Assembly: GCF_900103265.1 (NCBI RefSeq)
Contig: NZ_FMWX01000006.1
Span: forward strand, 62,001-126,000
Reading direction: 5' to 3'
Origin: Sphingomonas sp. NFR15
GTDB taxonomy: Bacteria > Pseudomonadota > Alphaproteobacteria > Sphingomonadales > Sphingomonadaceae
DNA length: 64,000 bases
Every line of letters begins with the position of its first letter. Within the stretch, counting starts at the first letter, position 1. The notes below the pieces were generated by a model. That model was given only the letters and a program-made list of their open reading frames with translations, had not been told where the DNA came from and made no database searches. This document shows positions 25,781 to 37,681 of the stretch, piece after piece. The translations under genes and the position numbers were made by a program.

Positions 25781-26503
25781 GTGATTTCGACTCGGCTGCT
25801 GTCTGGGATTGGGTTGGGGGTGCTTGTCGCCGCCGGTCTCGTCGCGGCGCCGGCGATCGGTGCATCGGACGATGCCAAGGCGCGCGTTGCGCGCGCGGCT
25901 GTGCCGGTATTGCATGGCATCGGTGGATTCACGCCTGCCTCCGCAGACCCGCGGCTGGCGGCGATCTTCGCGCGCGGCGGTCTCGATCCTTCGGGCTTCC
26001 GCTTCACGCCCGCCGATTCTCGGCGTGCCGGCAGCCGCGCGGTAACCGTGGCGGTGCAGGCGCGTTCGGTGCGCGGTGCGGTGACGGCGGATCGCGCGGG
26101 CGATGGCGCGGCGAACACCGTGGCATTGGCGCCGATCGCGTATAATCTCGGTGTCGCGGTCGGCTGGCGCCGATTCGCTTTGTCGGGCGATATGGCCAAG
26201 GTCGATCTCGCCGGGATGCCGGGCAGCCGCGAATCCGCCGATGTGGGCGTGAGCTATTCGGGCAAGCGGTTTAGCGGTCAGGTCAAGGCGGGCGCCGACC
26301 GCGCGCTGCCGGGTGGACCGAAGCTGATCGAGGAAGCGCCGGTCTATTCGGTCGATGTCGGCGGTTCGTACCGGCTGACGCGCAATCTCGATGTGACGGC
26401 GGGCGTGCGCTACAAGGCCGAGCGTAGCGATCGGCTGGTCGATCTGAACGTCGATCGGCATGATAGCCAGGCCGTCTATATCGGCACCGCCTTCCGCTTC
26501 TAA
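25781..26503 (+). CDS. Small outer-membrane beta-barrel protein (porin-like)
   Basis: A 240-residue exported protein with a signal peptide ending near APAIGA. The second half alternates polar and hydrophobic residues in strand-length segments (YNLGVAVGWRRFALSGDMAKV, DVGVSYSGKRFSGQVKAG, VGGSYRLTRNLDVTAGVRYKAE). It ends in YIGTAFRF, a terminal aromatic of the kind recognised by the BAM machinery. This supports an outer-membrane barrel of about eight to ten strands. The GTG at 25781 is the start that places the signal peptide first; there is no good ribosome binding site. Specific function unknown. Confidence 0.75.
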   Translation: MISTRLLSGIGLGVLVAAGLVAAPAIGASDDAKARVARAAVPVLHGIGGFTPASADPRLAAIFARGGLDPSGFRFTPADSRRAGSRAVTVAVQARSVRGAVTADRAGDGAANTVALAPIAYNLGVAVGWRRFALSGDMAKVDLAGMPGSRESADVGVSYSGKRFSGQVKAGADRALPGGPKLIEEAPVYSVDVGGSYRLTRNLDVTAGVRYKAERSDRLVDLNVDRHDSQAVYIGTAFRF

Positions 26504-26530
26504 GCGGAGCCGTTCCAAGACCGCTATTAT

Positions 26531-27157
26531 TCAATTGTTGGCGACGGAAGCGCACGTAGCGCCGTACCCTTCTTCTCTCGGCGCCTCCGCGGTTCCGCGT
26601 GAACCGATATTGCACGCGGAGGCGCCGGTGTGCGGAGATAGGCTCCACGCATCGATCGCCGCCCAGCCATGAAAGCCGAGCGCCCGCAGGCGGGCGAACC
26701 GGCGGGCGTTCATGCCGCCAAGCGCGATCACCGGCACGCCCAGCCCGCGTCCAATGGCAGCCGCGCGTAGCGGCCCGAGCGCCGGCGCGCCGGGGTGTGA
26801 GCGGGTCGCGAAAACGGGCGAAACGAAGATCGCCGCCGCGCCCATGTGGCATGCGGCCAGCGCCTCGCGGCGCGTGTGCGCGGACCGCGTCGAAAGGTTC
26901 GCTGCGCGGCCATTATGTACGCCGCGTTCGTGCCCCGCCAACCGCTCGTCGCCGGCGCGCAGCAGCACCAGCCCGCGCCGTCGTGCGATTCGCGACAGGC
27001 TTGAGAACAGCGCGCGCCGCTCGGGCAGGGGGGTGGCATAGTGCCGGAACACGATTCCCGCCCCGCGCGGCAGCCGCCCGACCGCGTCCCACATGCCATC
27101 GCCGAGCCGCTCGTCGGTCATCAGCCAGAGCGTGGGGACGGGGTGGCGGGCACGCAT
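26531..27157 (-). CDS. Thiamine phosphate synthase-like protein (ThiE/TenI fold)
   Basis: A 208-residue TIM-barrel protein of the ThiE/TenI group. The segment FVSPVFATRSHPGAPALG and the later PVIALGGMNARR-GFHGWAAIDAW match the pyrophosphate-binding part of ThiE. However the ThiE HGVHLGQ-type loop reads RGVHNGRAA, and the N-terminal substrate loop is short and unusual, so it may not make thiamine phosphate. No TPP riboswitch is visible upstream. It is divergent from yggS with only 22 bp between the start codons. The last 25 residues look unconserved. Confidence 0.7.
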   Translation of the reverse strand: MRARHPVPTLWLMTDERLGDGMWDAVGRLPRGAGIVFRHYATPLPERRALFSSLSRIARRRGLVLLRAGDERLAGHERGVHNGRAANLSTRSAHTRREALAACHMGAAAIFVSPVFATRSHPGAPALGPLRAAAIGRGLGVPVIALGGMNARRFARLRALGFHGWAAIDAWSLSPHTGASACNIGSRGTAEAPREEGYGATCASVANN

Positions 27158-27179
27158 TTCACAGCCTATAGCGCCGCCG

Positions 27180-27856
27180 ATGTCATCCGACGATCCCGTC
27201 TCCGCCCCCGTTGCCGCCCTTGCCGCCATCCAAGCGGCGATCGAACACAACGCGCGCCTCGCGCGCAGAGAGCCGGGGGATGTCACGCTTATCGCGGTTT
27301 CCAAGACGTACCCCGCCGAGGCGATAGAGCCGCTGCTCGCCGCCGGGCAGCGTGTGTTCGGCGAAAATCGCGTGCAGGAGGCCGAGGCGAAATGGCCCCC
27401 GCTTCGCGAACGCTGGCCCGACATCAGGCTCCACCTGGTCGGCCAGCTCCAGTCGAACAAGGCCGACGACGCGGTCGCCTTGTTCGATGCGATCCATTCG
27501 GTCGATCGGCCATCGCTGATCGCGGCGCTCGCCAAGGCGATGGACCGGCAGGACAGGCGTCCCGACTGCTTCCTGCAGGTCAATATGGGCGATGAGCCGC
27601 AAAAGGGCGGCTGCGCGGTCGCGGATCTACCCGCATTGCTCGCCGAGGCACGTGCCGCCGGCCTGCCAGTCGCCGGCCTGATGGCAGTGCCGCCGGCGGA
27701 CGTCGAGCCTGCGCCCTATTTCGCGCTGCTCGCCAAGCTCGCACGTGATCATGGACTTGCCGGGCTGAGCATGGGCATGTCGGCCGACTTCGAAACCGCG
27801 GTCACGCTTGGGGCGACGCATGTCCGCGTCGGCAGCGCGCTGTTTGGAGCACGCGC

Positions 27857-27860
<4 letters not shown>
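27180..27860 (+). CDS. yggS: Pyridoxal phosphate homeostasis protein (YggS/PLPBP family)
   Basis: A 226-residue PLP-binding protein that buffers the cofactor; it is not known to catalyse a reaction. The PLP lysine is K42 in TLIAVSKTYP. The FGENRVQEAEAKWP, HLVGQLQSNK and GLSMGMSADFETAVTLGATHVRVGSALFG blocks are exact family signatures. It overlaps the HAD phosphatase gene by 4 nt (ATGA), so translation is coupled. Confidence 0.93.
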
Positions 27861-31095
<3,235 letters not shown>

Positions 31096-31113
31096 GAACC
31101 GGGGTGATGGTGT

Positions 31114-31146
31114 GCGCCGGATGCGGGGCCATCCCGCGCCCGGCGT
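31114..31146. terminator. Hairpin between convergent gyrB and the ABC permease
   Basis: A two-part stem: an outer arm pair (31114-31120 with 31140-31146, including one G-U pair) and an inner GCGGG/CCCGC pair with a 5-nt loop. It sits between two convergent genes and has no T-run. Confidence 0.4.
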
Positions 31147-31164
31147 GCCGTTTGCACGCGACGG

Positions 31165-32298
31165 TCAGGCCATGGTGTTGATGGCTTTGCGGAACTGGGC
31201 CAGCGCGATCGTGTAGAAGGTCGCGCCGATCGCGAGGATCGCGAGCAACTGCGGCCACACCACGCCGATGTCGGCACCCCGGTAGAGGATGCTTTGCGCG
31301 AGCCGGACGAAATGCGTGGTGGGCGCCGCGAGCATCACGTCCTGCACGAATTGCGGCATGCTCTCGCGCGGGGTGCTGCCGCCCGACAGCAGCTCCAGCG
31401 GCACGATCGTGAGGATCACCAGCAGGCCGAACTGAGGCATCGAGCGCGCGAAAGTGCCGAGGAAGATTCCCATCGAGGTGGTCGCGAACAGGTGCGCCGC
31501 CGCGCCGACCAGGAACAGCGCGATCGATCCCGCGATCGGCACGTGCATCGCGCCCTGAACGATCAGCATGAGCGAGAACCAGGTCGCGATCAGCACCACC
31601 AGCGCCATCGACCACACTTTCGCGGCCATGATCTCGAAGGGCGTGATCGGCATCACCAGCAGATGCTCCACCGTGCCGTGCTCGCGCTCGCGGATCAGCG
31701 CGGCGCCGGTCAGGATGATCGAGAGCAGCGTGACGTGATTGATGACCTGCATCACCGCGCCGAACCACAGCGCGGTCAGGTTGGGATTGAACCGCGAACG
31801 CACCGCCACATCGACCGGGAGCGGGTTCGCGCGGCCGTTGCGCGTGGCGAAGGTCGCGACCTCGGTATTGACGATCTGCTGGACATAGGCGTTGCCGGAG
31901 AAGGCCTGCGCCATTCGCGTCGCATCGACATTGAGCTGGATCGTGGGTGCCCGTCCCGCAAGCAGGTCGCGCTGGTAATCGGGCGGGATGTCGAGCACGA
32001 ACGTGTAGAAGCCCTGGTCCATCGCGGCATCGACCTGGCGCTGCGAGATGACCGCCGGCGCATTGAAGTAGGGCGGGTAGAAGGCGCTTCGGATTCGCTG
32101 CGAGAGCTGCGAGCCGTCCTCATCGACAATGGCGATCGGCGCCTTGTTGAGCGTCTCGGGGATGCCCGTCGCGGCCACATACACCGATCCGGTGAAGGCC
32201 CACAGGATCAGCCCGACCATCATCCGGTCGCGCCACAGGCTCCGCATCTCCTTGATGCCGAGCCGCCAGATATTCGCGATCGTCTTCGCCGGGTTCAC
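31165..32298 (-). CDS. ABC-2 type permease (YhhJ-like)
   Basis: A 377-residue integral membrane protein of the ABC2_membrane_3 group: one N-terminal helix (MMVGLILWAFTGSVYVAATG), a large periplasmic domain of about 150 residues, then five or six clustered helices from about residue 175. It resembles the C-terminal half of the upstream fusion protein, so the two probably form a heterodimeric pore. The start is a GTG 3 bp after the RbbA-like gene. It is the last gene of the four-gene export operon. Confidence 0.87.
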   Translation of the reverse strand: MNPAKTIANIWRLGIKEMRSLWRDRMMVGLILWAFTGSVYVAATGIPETLNKAPIAIVDEDGSQLSQRIRSAFYPPYFNAPAVISQRQVDAAMDQGFYTFVLDIPPDYQRDLLAGRAPTIQLNVDATRMAQAFSGNAYVQQIVNTEVATFATRNGRANPLPVDVAVRSRFNPNLTALWFGAVMQVINHVTLLSIILTGAALIREREHGTVEHLLVMPITPFEIMAAKVWSMALVVLIATWFSLMLIVQGAMHVPIAGSIALFLVGAAAHLFATTSMGIFLGTFARSMPQFGLLVILTIVPLELLSGGSTPRESMPQFVQDVMLAAPTTHFVRLAQSILYRGADIGVVWPQLLAILAIGATFYTIALAQFRKAINTMA

Positions 32299-32301
32299 CC
32301 C

Positions 32302-35040
32302 TCAATGCTCCTGCTTGCGGACCAGCGCGATGCCGGCGGCCATCAGGATCGGCGCGGTGATGGCGAGCGCGAGAAAGGCGCTCGGCAGATCGCTGATCCC
32401 CAGCGCCTTGCAGAAGATGCCGCGGCTGATGGTGAGGATATGGGTGGCGGGGTAGATTTCGCCGACGAAGCGCCCCGATCCTTCGAGCGAGGCGACCGGG
32501 GTCAGCATGCCGGAGAATTGTACCGCCGGCACGATGGTGATGATCGCGGTCCCGAAGATCGCCGCGATCTGGCTGCGTAGGAAGGTCGAGCAGATCAGCC
32601 CGATCGCGGTGGAGCAGAGGACGAACAGCAGCGCGCCGACCGTCAGCGCGAACAGGCTGCCCTTGATCGGGACGCCGAACACCGTCACCGCGAGGACGGT
32701 GAGCAGCGCGAAGTTGAGCATCGCGAGCACCACATAAGGAAGCTGCTTTCCAAGCAGGAACTCCGTGCGGGTGACGGGGGTGACGTAGAGGTTGACGATC
32801 GACCCCAGTTCCTTTTCGCGCACCACGCTCAGCGCCGTCAGCATCGCCGGAATCAACAACAGCAGGATCGGGATCACGGCGGGGACGATCGCGACCAGGC
32901 TGGCGACGTCCGGATTGTAGCGGTAGCGCGTCTCGATCGTAGCGAGCCCCAGCGCGGGGCGCACGCCGAGTTCGCGCATCGCGAAGTCGGACAGCCACGA
33001 CACATGCATCGCCTGGACGTAGGAGAGCACGGTTTCCGCCCGGCTCGGCATCGAGCCATCGACCCAGATGCCGACCGAGACCGGGGTGCCGCGGCGGATG
33101 TCGCGCGCGAAATGCTCGGGCAGCTCCAGGACGACGCTCAACTCGCCGTCGCGCATCCGCCGGTCGAGTTCGGCATAGCCGTGCACCGGCGCATGTTCGA
33201 CGAAATAGCGCGACCCCGCGAGATTGAGCGCGTAATTCTGGCTGGTCATCGTTCCGTCGCGATCGAGCACGGCGAAGCTGAGGTTCTCGACATCGAGGCT
33301 GATCCCATAGCCCATGATGAACATGAGGAAGATGCTGCCGAGCAGCGCCAGCGTCGCCCGGATCGGATCGCGGCGCAGTTCCAGCGCCTCGCGCCGGCTG
33401 TAGCTCAGCATGTGGCGCAGGCTGAACGGGCGCGGTCGCGCCTCGGGGCGGTTGGCCGCCGCGATCGGCACCGTCGGCGTGGGGGCGAGGGTGGCGCCGT
33501 CCGCATCCACGCCGCCGATGCGGCGGAGGTGGCCGATAAAGGCCGCTTCGAGATCGCTCGCGCCGCTCGCCCGCACCACCTCCGCCGGCGTATCGGCCGC
33601 CAGCACCTTGCCCATGTGCATCAGCGCGATGCGATCGCATCGCTCCGCTTCGTTCATGAAATGGGTGGAGATGAAGATGGTCACGGCGTCCTTGCGCGCG
33701 AGATCGGCCATCATCTGCCAGAAGGCGTCGCGCGCGATTGGATCGACGCCAGAGGTCGGCTCGTCGAGGATCAGTATCTCGGGCGCGTGGATCATCGCCA
33801 CGGCCAGGCTGAGCCGCTGGCGCTGACCGAGCGGCAGGCTGTCCGGATACGTCTCCATGAGTTCGGCGAGACCGAAACGCTCCGCCATCTCGGCGACGCG
33901 CGCGGGGATGTGCGCCTTGGTCACGTGGAACAACTGCGCGTGCAGTTCGAGATTCTGCCGCACCGTCAACTCGGCATAGAGCGAGAAGCTCTGTGACATG
34001 TACCCGACCCGTTTGCGCGTCTCGATATCGCGCGGATCGACAGCGCGGCCGAGCAGCAGCGCCTCGCCCTCGCTCGCGGGGAGGAGCCCTGTCAGCATCT
34101 TCATCGTCGTCGTCTTGCCGCAGCCGTTCGAGCCGATGAATCCGAAGATTTCGCCGCGTTCGATGCGGAAATCGACGTGATCGACCGCCGTGAAATCACC
34201 GAAACGCTTGGTGAGGCCACGCGCCTCGATCGCCGGTGTGCCATTCAGCGCGCGGTCACGCGGCGGGATCGTCACGGCGCGATGCTCGCGGCGCCGCGCC
34301 TCGGGAAGCAGCGCGATGAACGCTTCCTCCAGCGTGGCGGCGCCGGTGCGCGCGCGCAGATCGGCGGCGGTACCGATCGCCAGCACGCGGCCGGCGTCCA
34401 TCGCGACGAGCTGATCGAAGCGTGCGGCCTCCTCCATATAGGCGGTAGCGATCAGCACGCTCATCCCTGGCCGGCTCGCGCGGATGCGGTCGATCAGCTC
34501 CCAGAACTGAACCCGCGACAGCGGATCGACGCCCGTGGTCGGTTCATCGAGCAACAGCAGGTCGGGATCGTGGATCAGCGCGCAACATAGCCCGAGCTTC
34601 TGCTTCATGCCCCCGGACAGCTTGCCGGCGGGGCGGGTGCGGAACGGCGCGAGTCCGGTCGCGTCGAGCAACTGGTCGATCCGGCGCTCGCGCTCCGCGC
34701 GGCCCTGACCGAACAGCCGCGCGAAAAAGTCGATGTTCTCGAAAACCGAGAGGGTGGGGTACAGATTCTTGCCGAGCCCCTGCGGCATATAGGCGATGCG
34801 CGGGCAGACACGCTGCCGATGCCCGGCGTCGGCCATGTCGCCGCCGAGCACCTCTACCGTTCCCTCCTGGATCGCGCGCGCCCCGGCGACCAGCGCGAAC
34901 AGGCTCGACTTGCCCACCCCGTCCGGCCCGACCATCGCCACCGTGCTGCCGGCCGGCAGATCGAGATCGACGCCATCGAGCGCCACCGTGTCGCCGAAGC
35001 GCAGGCGCACGCCGGAAAGACGGGCGGCGTAACCGCTCAT
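32302..35040 (-). CDS. rbbA: RbbA-like ABC transporter: two ATPase domains fused to a permease
   Basis: A 912-residue fusion. ATPase 1 (about 5-235) has Walker [10 protein letters not shown] (K44), signature LSGGMKQKL and Walker [14 protein letters not shown]. ATPase 2 (about 270-500) has GSNGCGKTT (K309), an altered signature LPLGQRQRL and [13 protein letters not shown]. The permease (about 540-912) has an N-terminal helix, a periplasmic domain and about five helices. This layout is that of RbbA/YhiH, once linked to ribosomes but genetically placed with HlyD-type adaptors and exporters. The neighbours here (adaptor, second permease, outer-membrane factor) favour export. It overlaps the adaptor gene as ATGA. 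Confidence 0.9.
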   Translation of the reverse strand: MSGYAARLSGVRLRFGDTVALDGVDLDLPAGSTVAMVGPDGVGKSSLFALVAGARAIQEGTVEVLGGDMADAGHRQRVCPRIAYMPQGLGKNLYPTLSVFENIDFFARLFGQGRAERERRIDQLLDATGLAPFRTRPAGKLSGGMKQKLGLCCALIHDPDLLLLDEPTTGVDPLSRVQFWELIDRIRASRPGMSVLIATAYMEEAARFDQLVAMDAGRVLAIGTAADLRARTGAATLEEAFIALLPEARRREHRAVTIPPRDRALNGTPAIEARGLTKRFGDFTAVDHVDFRIERGEIFGFIGSNGCGKTTTMKMLTGLLPASEGEALLLGRAVDPRDIETRKRVGYMSQSFSLYAELTVRQNLELHAQLFHVTKAHIPARVAEMAERFGLAELMETYPDSLPLGQRQRLSLAVAMIHAPEILILDEPTSGVDPIARDAFWQMMADLARKDAVTIFISTHFMNEAERCDRIALMHMGKVLAADTPAEVVRASGASDLEAAFIGHLRRIGGVDADGATLAPTPTVPIAAANRPEARPRPFSLRHMLSYSRREALELRRDPIRATLALLGSIFLMFIMGYGISLDVENLSFAVLDRDGTMTSQNYALNLAGSRYFVEHAPVHGYAELDRRMRDGELSVVLELPEHFARDIRRGTPVSVGIWVDGSMPSRAETVLSYVQAMHVSWLSDFAMRELGVRPALGLATIETRYRYNPDVASLVAIVPAVIPILLLLIPAMLTALSVVREKELGSIVNLYVTPVTRTEFLLGKQLPYVVLAMLNFALLTVLAVTVFGVPIKGSLFALTVGALLFVLCSTAIGLICSTFLRSQIAAIFGTAIITIVPAVQFSGMLTPVASLEGSGRFVGEIYPATHILTISRGIFCKALGISDLPSAFLALAITAPILMAAGIALVRKQEH

Positions 35041-36110
35041 TTGGCGGGCGTCAGCGCGAGCTTCGCGGGCCAGGGCTTGGCCGGGTCGATCCGCACATAG
35101 GCCATCCCCGGCATCCCCGATTTCACGAGATTGTGGAACCGCGCGAGCAGCTCAGGCGCGATCGAGGCGCGCACGCGAAACATCAGCTTCTGGCGCTCGT
35201 CCCTGGTTTCGACCGTCTTGGGCGTGAACTGCGCGACGTCGGCGACGAAGGAGATGCGCGCCGGAATCACGCGGCCCGGCGCCGAATCGAGCACGATCCG
35301 CGCCTCGTCACCCAGCCCGACCTTACCCACCGCCTGCTCCGGCAGGAAGAAGGTCAAATAGACATCGCTCAGGTCGATCATGTTGAGCACCTTGCCGCCC
35401 GCGCCGACCACCTCGCCGGGTTCGGCGATGCGATATTGAATCCGGCCCGAACGCGGCGCGCGCAGCACCGCGTCGCCGATGTCGGCGTCGATCCGGCGAA
35501 TCGTCGCTCGTGCCGCTTCGGCATTGGCCCGGGCGCCGTTCACCTGCGCGCGCGCCGTCGCGACCGCGGCATCGATCGCCGCGAGCTGCGCGCGCGCCGC
35601 GTCGGTGCCGGCACTGGCGCTCCGCAGGCGCGCACGATCATCGTCCTGCTCCTGCTGCGGCGTCGCGCCTTCGGCGGCGAGCGTGGTCGAACGGCGCAGA
35701 TGCTGCCGGGCGGTGTCGAGATCGGTCTCGCGCGCGAAAAGCTGGGCGAGCGCCGCGCCACGCTGGCCCAGCGCCTGCGCGACCTGCGCCTGCGCCGATT
35801 GCACGGCGGTCTGCGCCGCGAGCGTCTGCGCCTGTGCCTGGGCGCGTTGCGCCTCCAGCGAATCGACATCGACCGTGGCGAGGATCTGGCCAGCCTTCAC
35901 CTCCTGCCCCTCCTCGGCGAGGATCGTGCGGATGCGTCCGGGCGCCTTGGCCGAGATATCGACTTCGGTTGCTTCGATCCGGCCGTTGCCTGCCGCGATA
36001 CCCTCGCCGAGCCGATCGCGCGTCAGATAGATGCGCGCGATCAACAGCGCGGCGACGATCACCGCCGCGATGGCGAGCCGGATCGCCCATGTCCTCATTT
36101 GCTTGTTCAT
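35037..36110 (-). CDS. HlyD-family periplasmic adaptor (membrane fusion protein)
   Basis: A 357-residue adaptor that links an inner-membrane ABC pump to an outer-membrane channel. One N-terminal membrane anchor (about residues 7-26) is followed by the biotinyl-lipoyl half [19 protein letters not shown] and [10 protein letters not shown], a long Ala/Gln/Arg-rich coiled-coil hairpin (about residues 85-195), the second lipoyl half ([27 protein letters not shown]) and a beta-barrel domain. The ATG at 36110 overlaps the outer-membrane factor stop as ATGA; the upstream extension of the frame is not used. Confidence 0.91.
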   Translation of the reverse strand: MNKQMRTWAIRLAIAAVIVAALLIARIYLTRDRLGEGIAAGNGRIEATEVDISAKAPGRIRTILAEEGQEVKAGQILATVDVDSLEAQRAQAQAQTLAAQTAVQSAQAQVAQALGQRGAALAQLFARETDLDTARQHLRRSTTLAAEGATPQQEQDDDRARLRSASAGTDAARAQLAAIDAAVATARAQVNGARANAEAARATIRRIDADIGDAVLRAPRSGRIQYRIAEPGEVVGAGGKVLNMIDLSDVYLTFFLPEQAVGKVGLGDEARIVLDSAPGRVIPARISFVADVAQFTPKTVETRDERQKLMFRVRASIAPELLARFHNLVKSGMPGMAYVRIDPAKPWPAKLALTPAK

Positions 36111-37579
36111 GGAATTCGCCCTTGAGGCTCGGTTTCGGGGAAGCCGCCGCCGAGCGCGGCGTACAGCGCGACGCCGCTCGCCAGCCACGCGCGCTGGAGT
36201 TGCACACGTCTCTGTTCGGCAGAGAAGCGGTCGCGCTCGGCGTCGAGCACTTCGAGATAGGCGGCCCGGCCCGCATCGTAGCGGAGCTGCGACAGCCGGG
36301 CGCGTTCGACGAGCGTCGCGACCAGAGCCTCGGTGGTGGCGAGCTGGTCGGCGAGCCAGCGTCGCTGCGCCAGTGCGTCCGCCACATCGCGGAAGCCCGA
36401 CTGGATCGACTTCTCATACGCCGCGAGCAGTTCGTCTCGCGCCGCCTCGCTGCCGCGCAGGTTGGCGCGTAGCTTTCCGGCGGTGAAGATCGGCAGCGCT
36501 AGGGTGGGGCGGAACAGCCAGAGCCCGGTGCCCTTGGCGAACAGCCCGTCAAGATCGTCGCTGCTGCTGCCCGCGATCGCGGTCAGGCTGATGTTTGGAA
36601 AAAAGGCCGCGCGCGCTGCGCCGATGTTCGCCTCCGCGCCGCGAAGCTGATGTTCCGCCGCAGCGATATCCGGCCGGTTGACGAGCAGATCGGAGGGCAG
36701 GCCGGCGGGGATCGGCTGGTCGAGCCCGACTTGCGCGAGGCCGTGGGAGAGGCTGGAGGCGTCGATGGGCGCGCCCAGCAGAAGCGCCAGCGCGTTGAGA
36801 TTTTGCGCGCGGGCGAGTTCCAGACCCTGAATCTCGCCAGCCGCCTGCGTGCGCAGCGTCTCTGCCTGCGTGACATCGACCTTGGACCCCGACCCGACCT
36901 GATAGCGACGTTCGAGCAGGTGGAGCGCGCGTTCACGGTTGGCGAGCGTATCGCGCGCCAGCGCCAGCCGCTCCGCATATTCGCGATCGGCGAGGTAGCC
37001 GGCGGCGACCTGCGCGATCAGGCTGGTGGCCAGCCCGCGCCGCGCCTCGGCGCTCGCGAGATACTGTTCCAGCGCCGCCGCACGCAGGCTGCGCAGCCGG
37101 CTGAACAGGTCGATCTCCCACCGCGTCTGGAGCAGACCCGCATATGTGGTGAGCGTATCGTCGCGCAACAGCATCGCCAAATCGTCGGGTACGCCGATCT
37201 TCGCCATATCGAGCGAGCCACTGATCTGCGGCGTGAGATCGGCGCCGCGGATCCGCACGACTGCGCGTGCTTGCTCGATTCGCGCCGCCGCCGCGCGCAG
37301 ATCGCGGTTGTTGGCCAGCGCGCGCTCGATCAGCGCGGTGAGTTCGGGATCGGCGAAGAAGGTGCGCCAGCCGATCCGCGCGCTACTCGCCCCCGGCGGC
37401 GAAGCCGCGACGCTCGGATAGCGGGTCGGCGTGGGCAGGTCCGGATGGGCTGGCCGGGGCGCCAGCGTGCAGCCGGCGGCCAGCAGCGCAGCCAGCATCG
37501 CAAAGGCGGTTGCCGTTCGCCTGTCCAAAGTGATCCGTCCCGTAGCTTGTTGCACCGTCGAGCTACCGCGCTGCAGCAA
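36107..37579 (-). CDS. Outer-membrane efflux lipoprotein (TolC/NodT family)
   Basis: An outer-membrane factor of about 475-490 residues that forms the exit duct of the export system. It has a lipoprotein signal ending LLAAGC, then two tandem OEP repeats with the typical WRTFFADPELTALIERALANNRDL start and the helical RAEQARA-type hairpins; VNRPDIAAAEHQLRGAEANIGAARAAFFPNISL is the classic repeat-2 entry. The exact start is uncertain: ATG 37579, GTG 37555 or TTG 37528 are all in frame, and the last two give more typical signal lengths. It is the first gene of the operon. Confidence 0.9.
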   Translation of the reverse strand: MLQRGSSTVQQATGRITLDRRTATAFAMLAALLAAGCTLAPRPAHPDLPTPTRYPSVAASPPGASSARIGWRTFFADPELTALIERALANNRDLRAAAARIEQARAVVRIRGADLTPQISGSLDMAKIGVPDDLAMLLRDDTLTTYAGLLQTRWEIDLFSRLRSLRAAALEQYLASAEARRGLATSLIAQVAAGYLADREYAERLALARDTLANRERALHLLERRYQVGSGSKVDVTQAETLRTQAAGEIQGLELARAQNLNALALLLGAPIDASSLSHGLAQVGLDQPIPAGLPSDLLVNRPDIAAAEHQLRGAEANIGAARAAFFPNISLTAIAGSSSDDLDGLFAKGTGLWLFRPTLALPIFTAGKLRANLRGSEAARDELLAAYEKSIQSGFRDVADALAQRRWLADQLATTEALVATLVERARLSQLRYDAGRAAYLEVLDAERDRFSAEQRRVQLQRAWLASGVALYAALGGGFPETEPQGRIP

Positions 37580-37681
37580 TGGCGGACATTAGGGGTACTA
37601 CGGACTCGCGGATCACACGGGCGTAGCGGCGCGGCGGGCGACTCGACCTGGCGGGCGGCGGCGGAGTGGTCCGCGAACGGC

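Noticed and set aside
33917..33932. A fourth parS-like sequence (TTGGTCACGTGGAACA) inside the RbbA-like gene
   Set aside because: Only one half matches; three mismatches in the other half break the palindrome, and it is more than 20 kb from the proposed origin.
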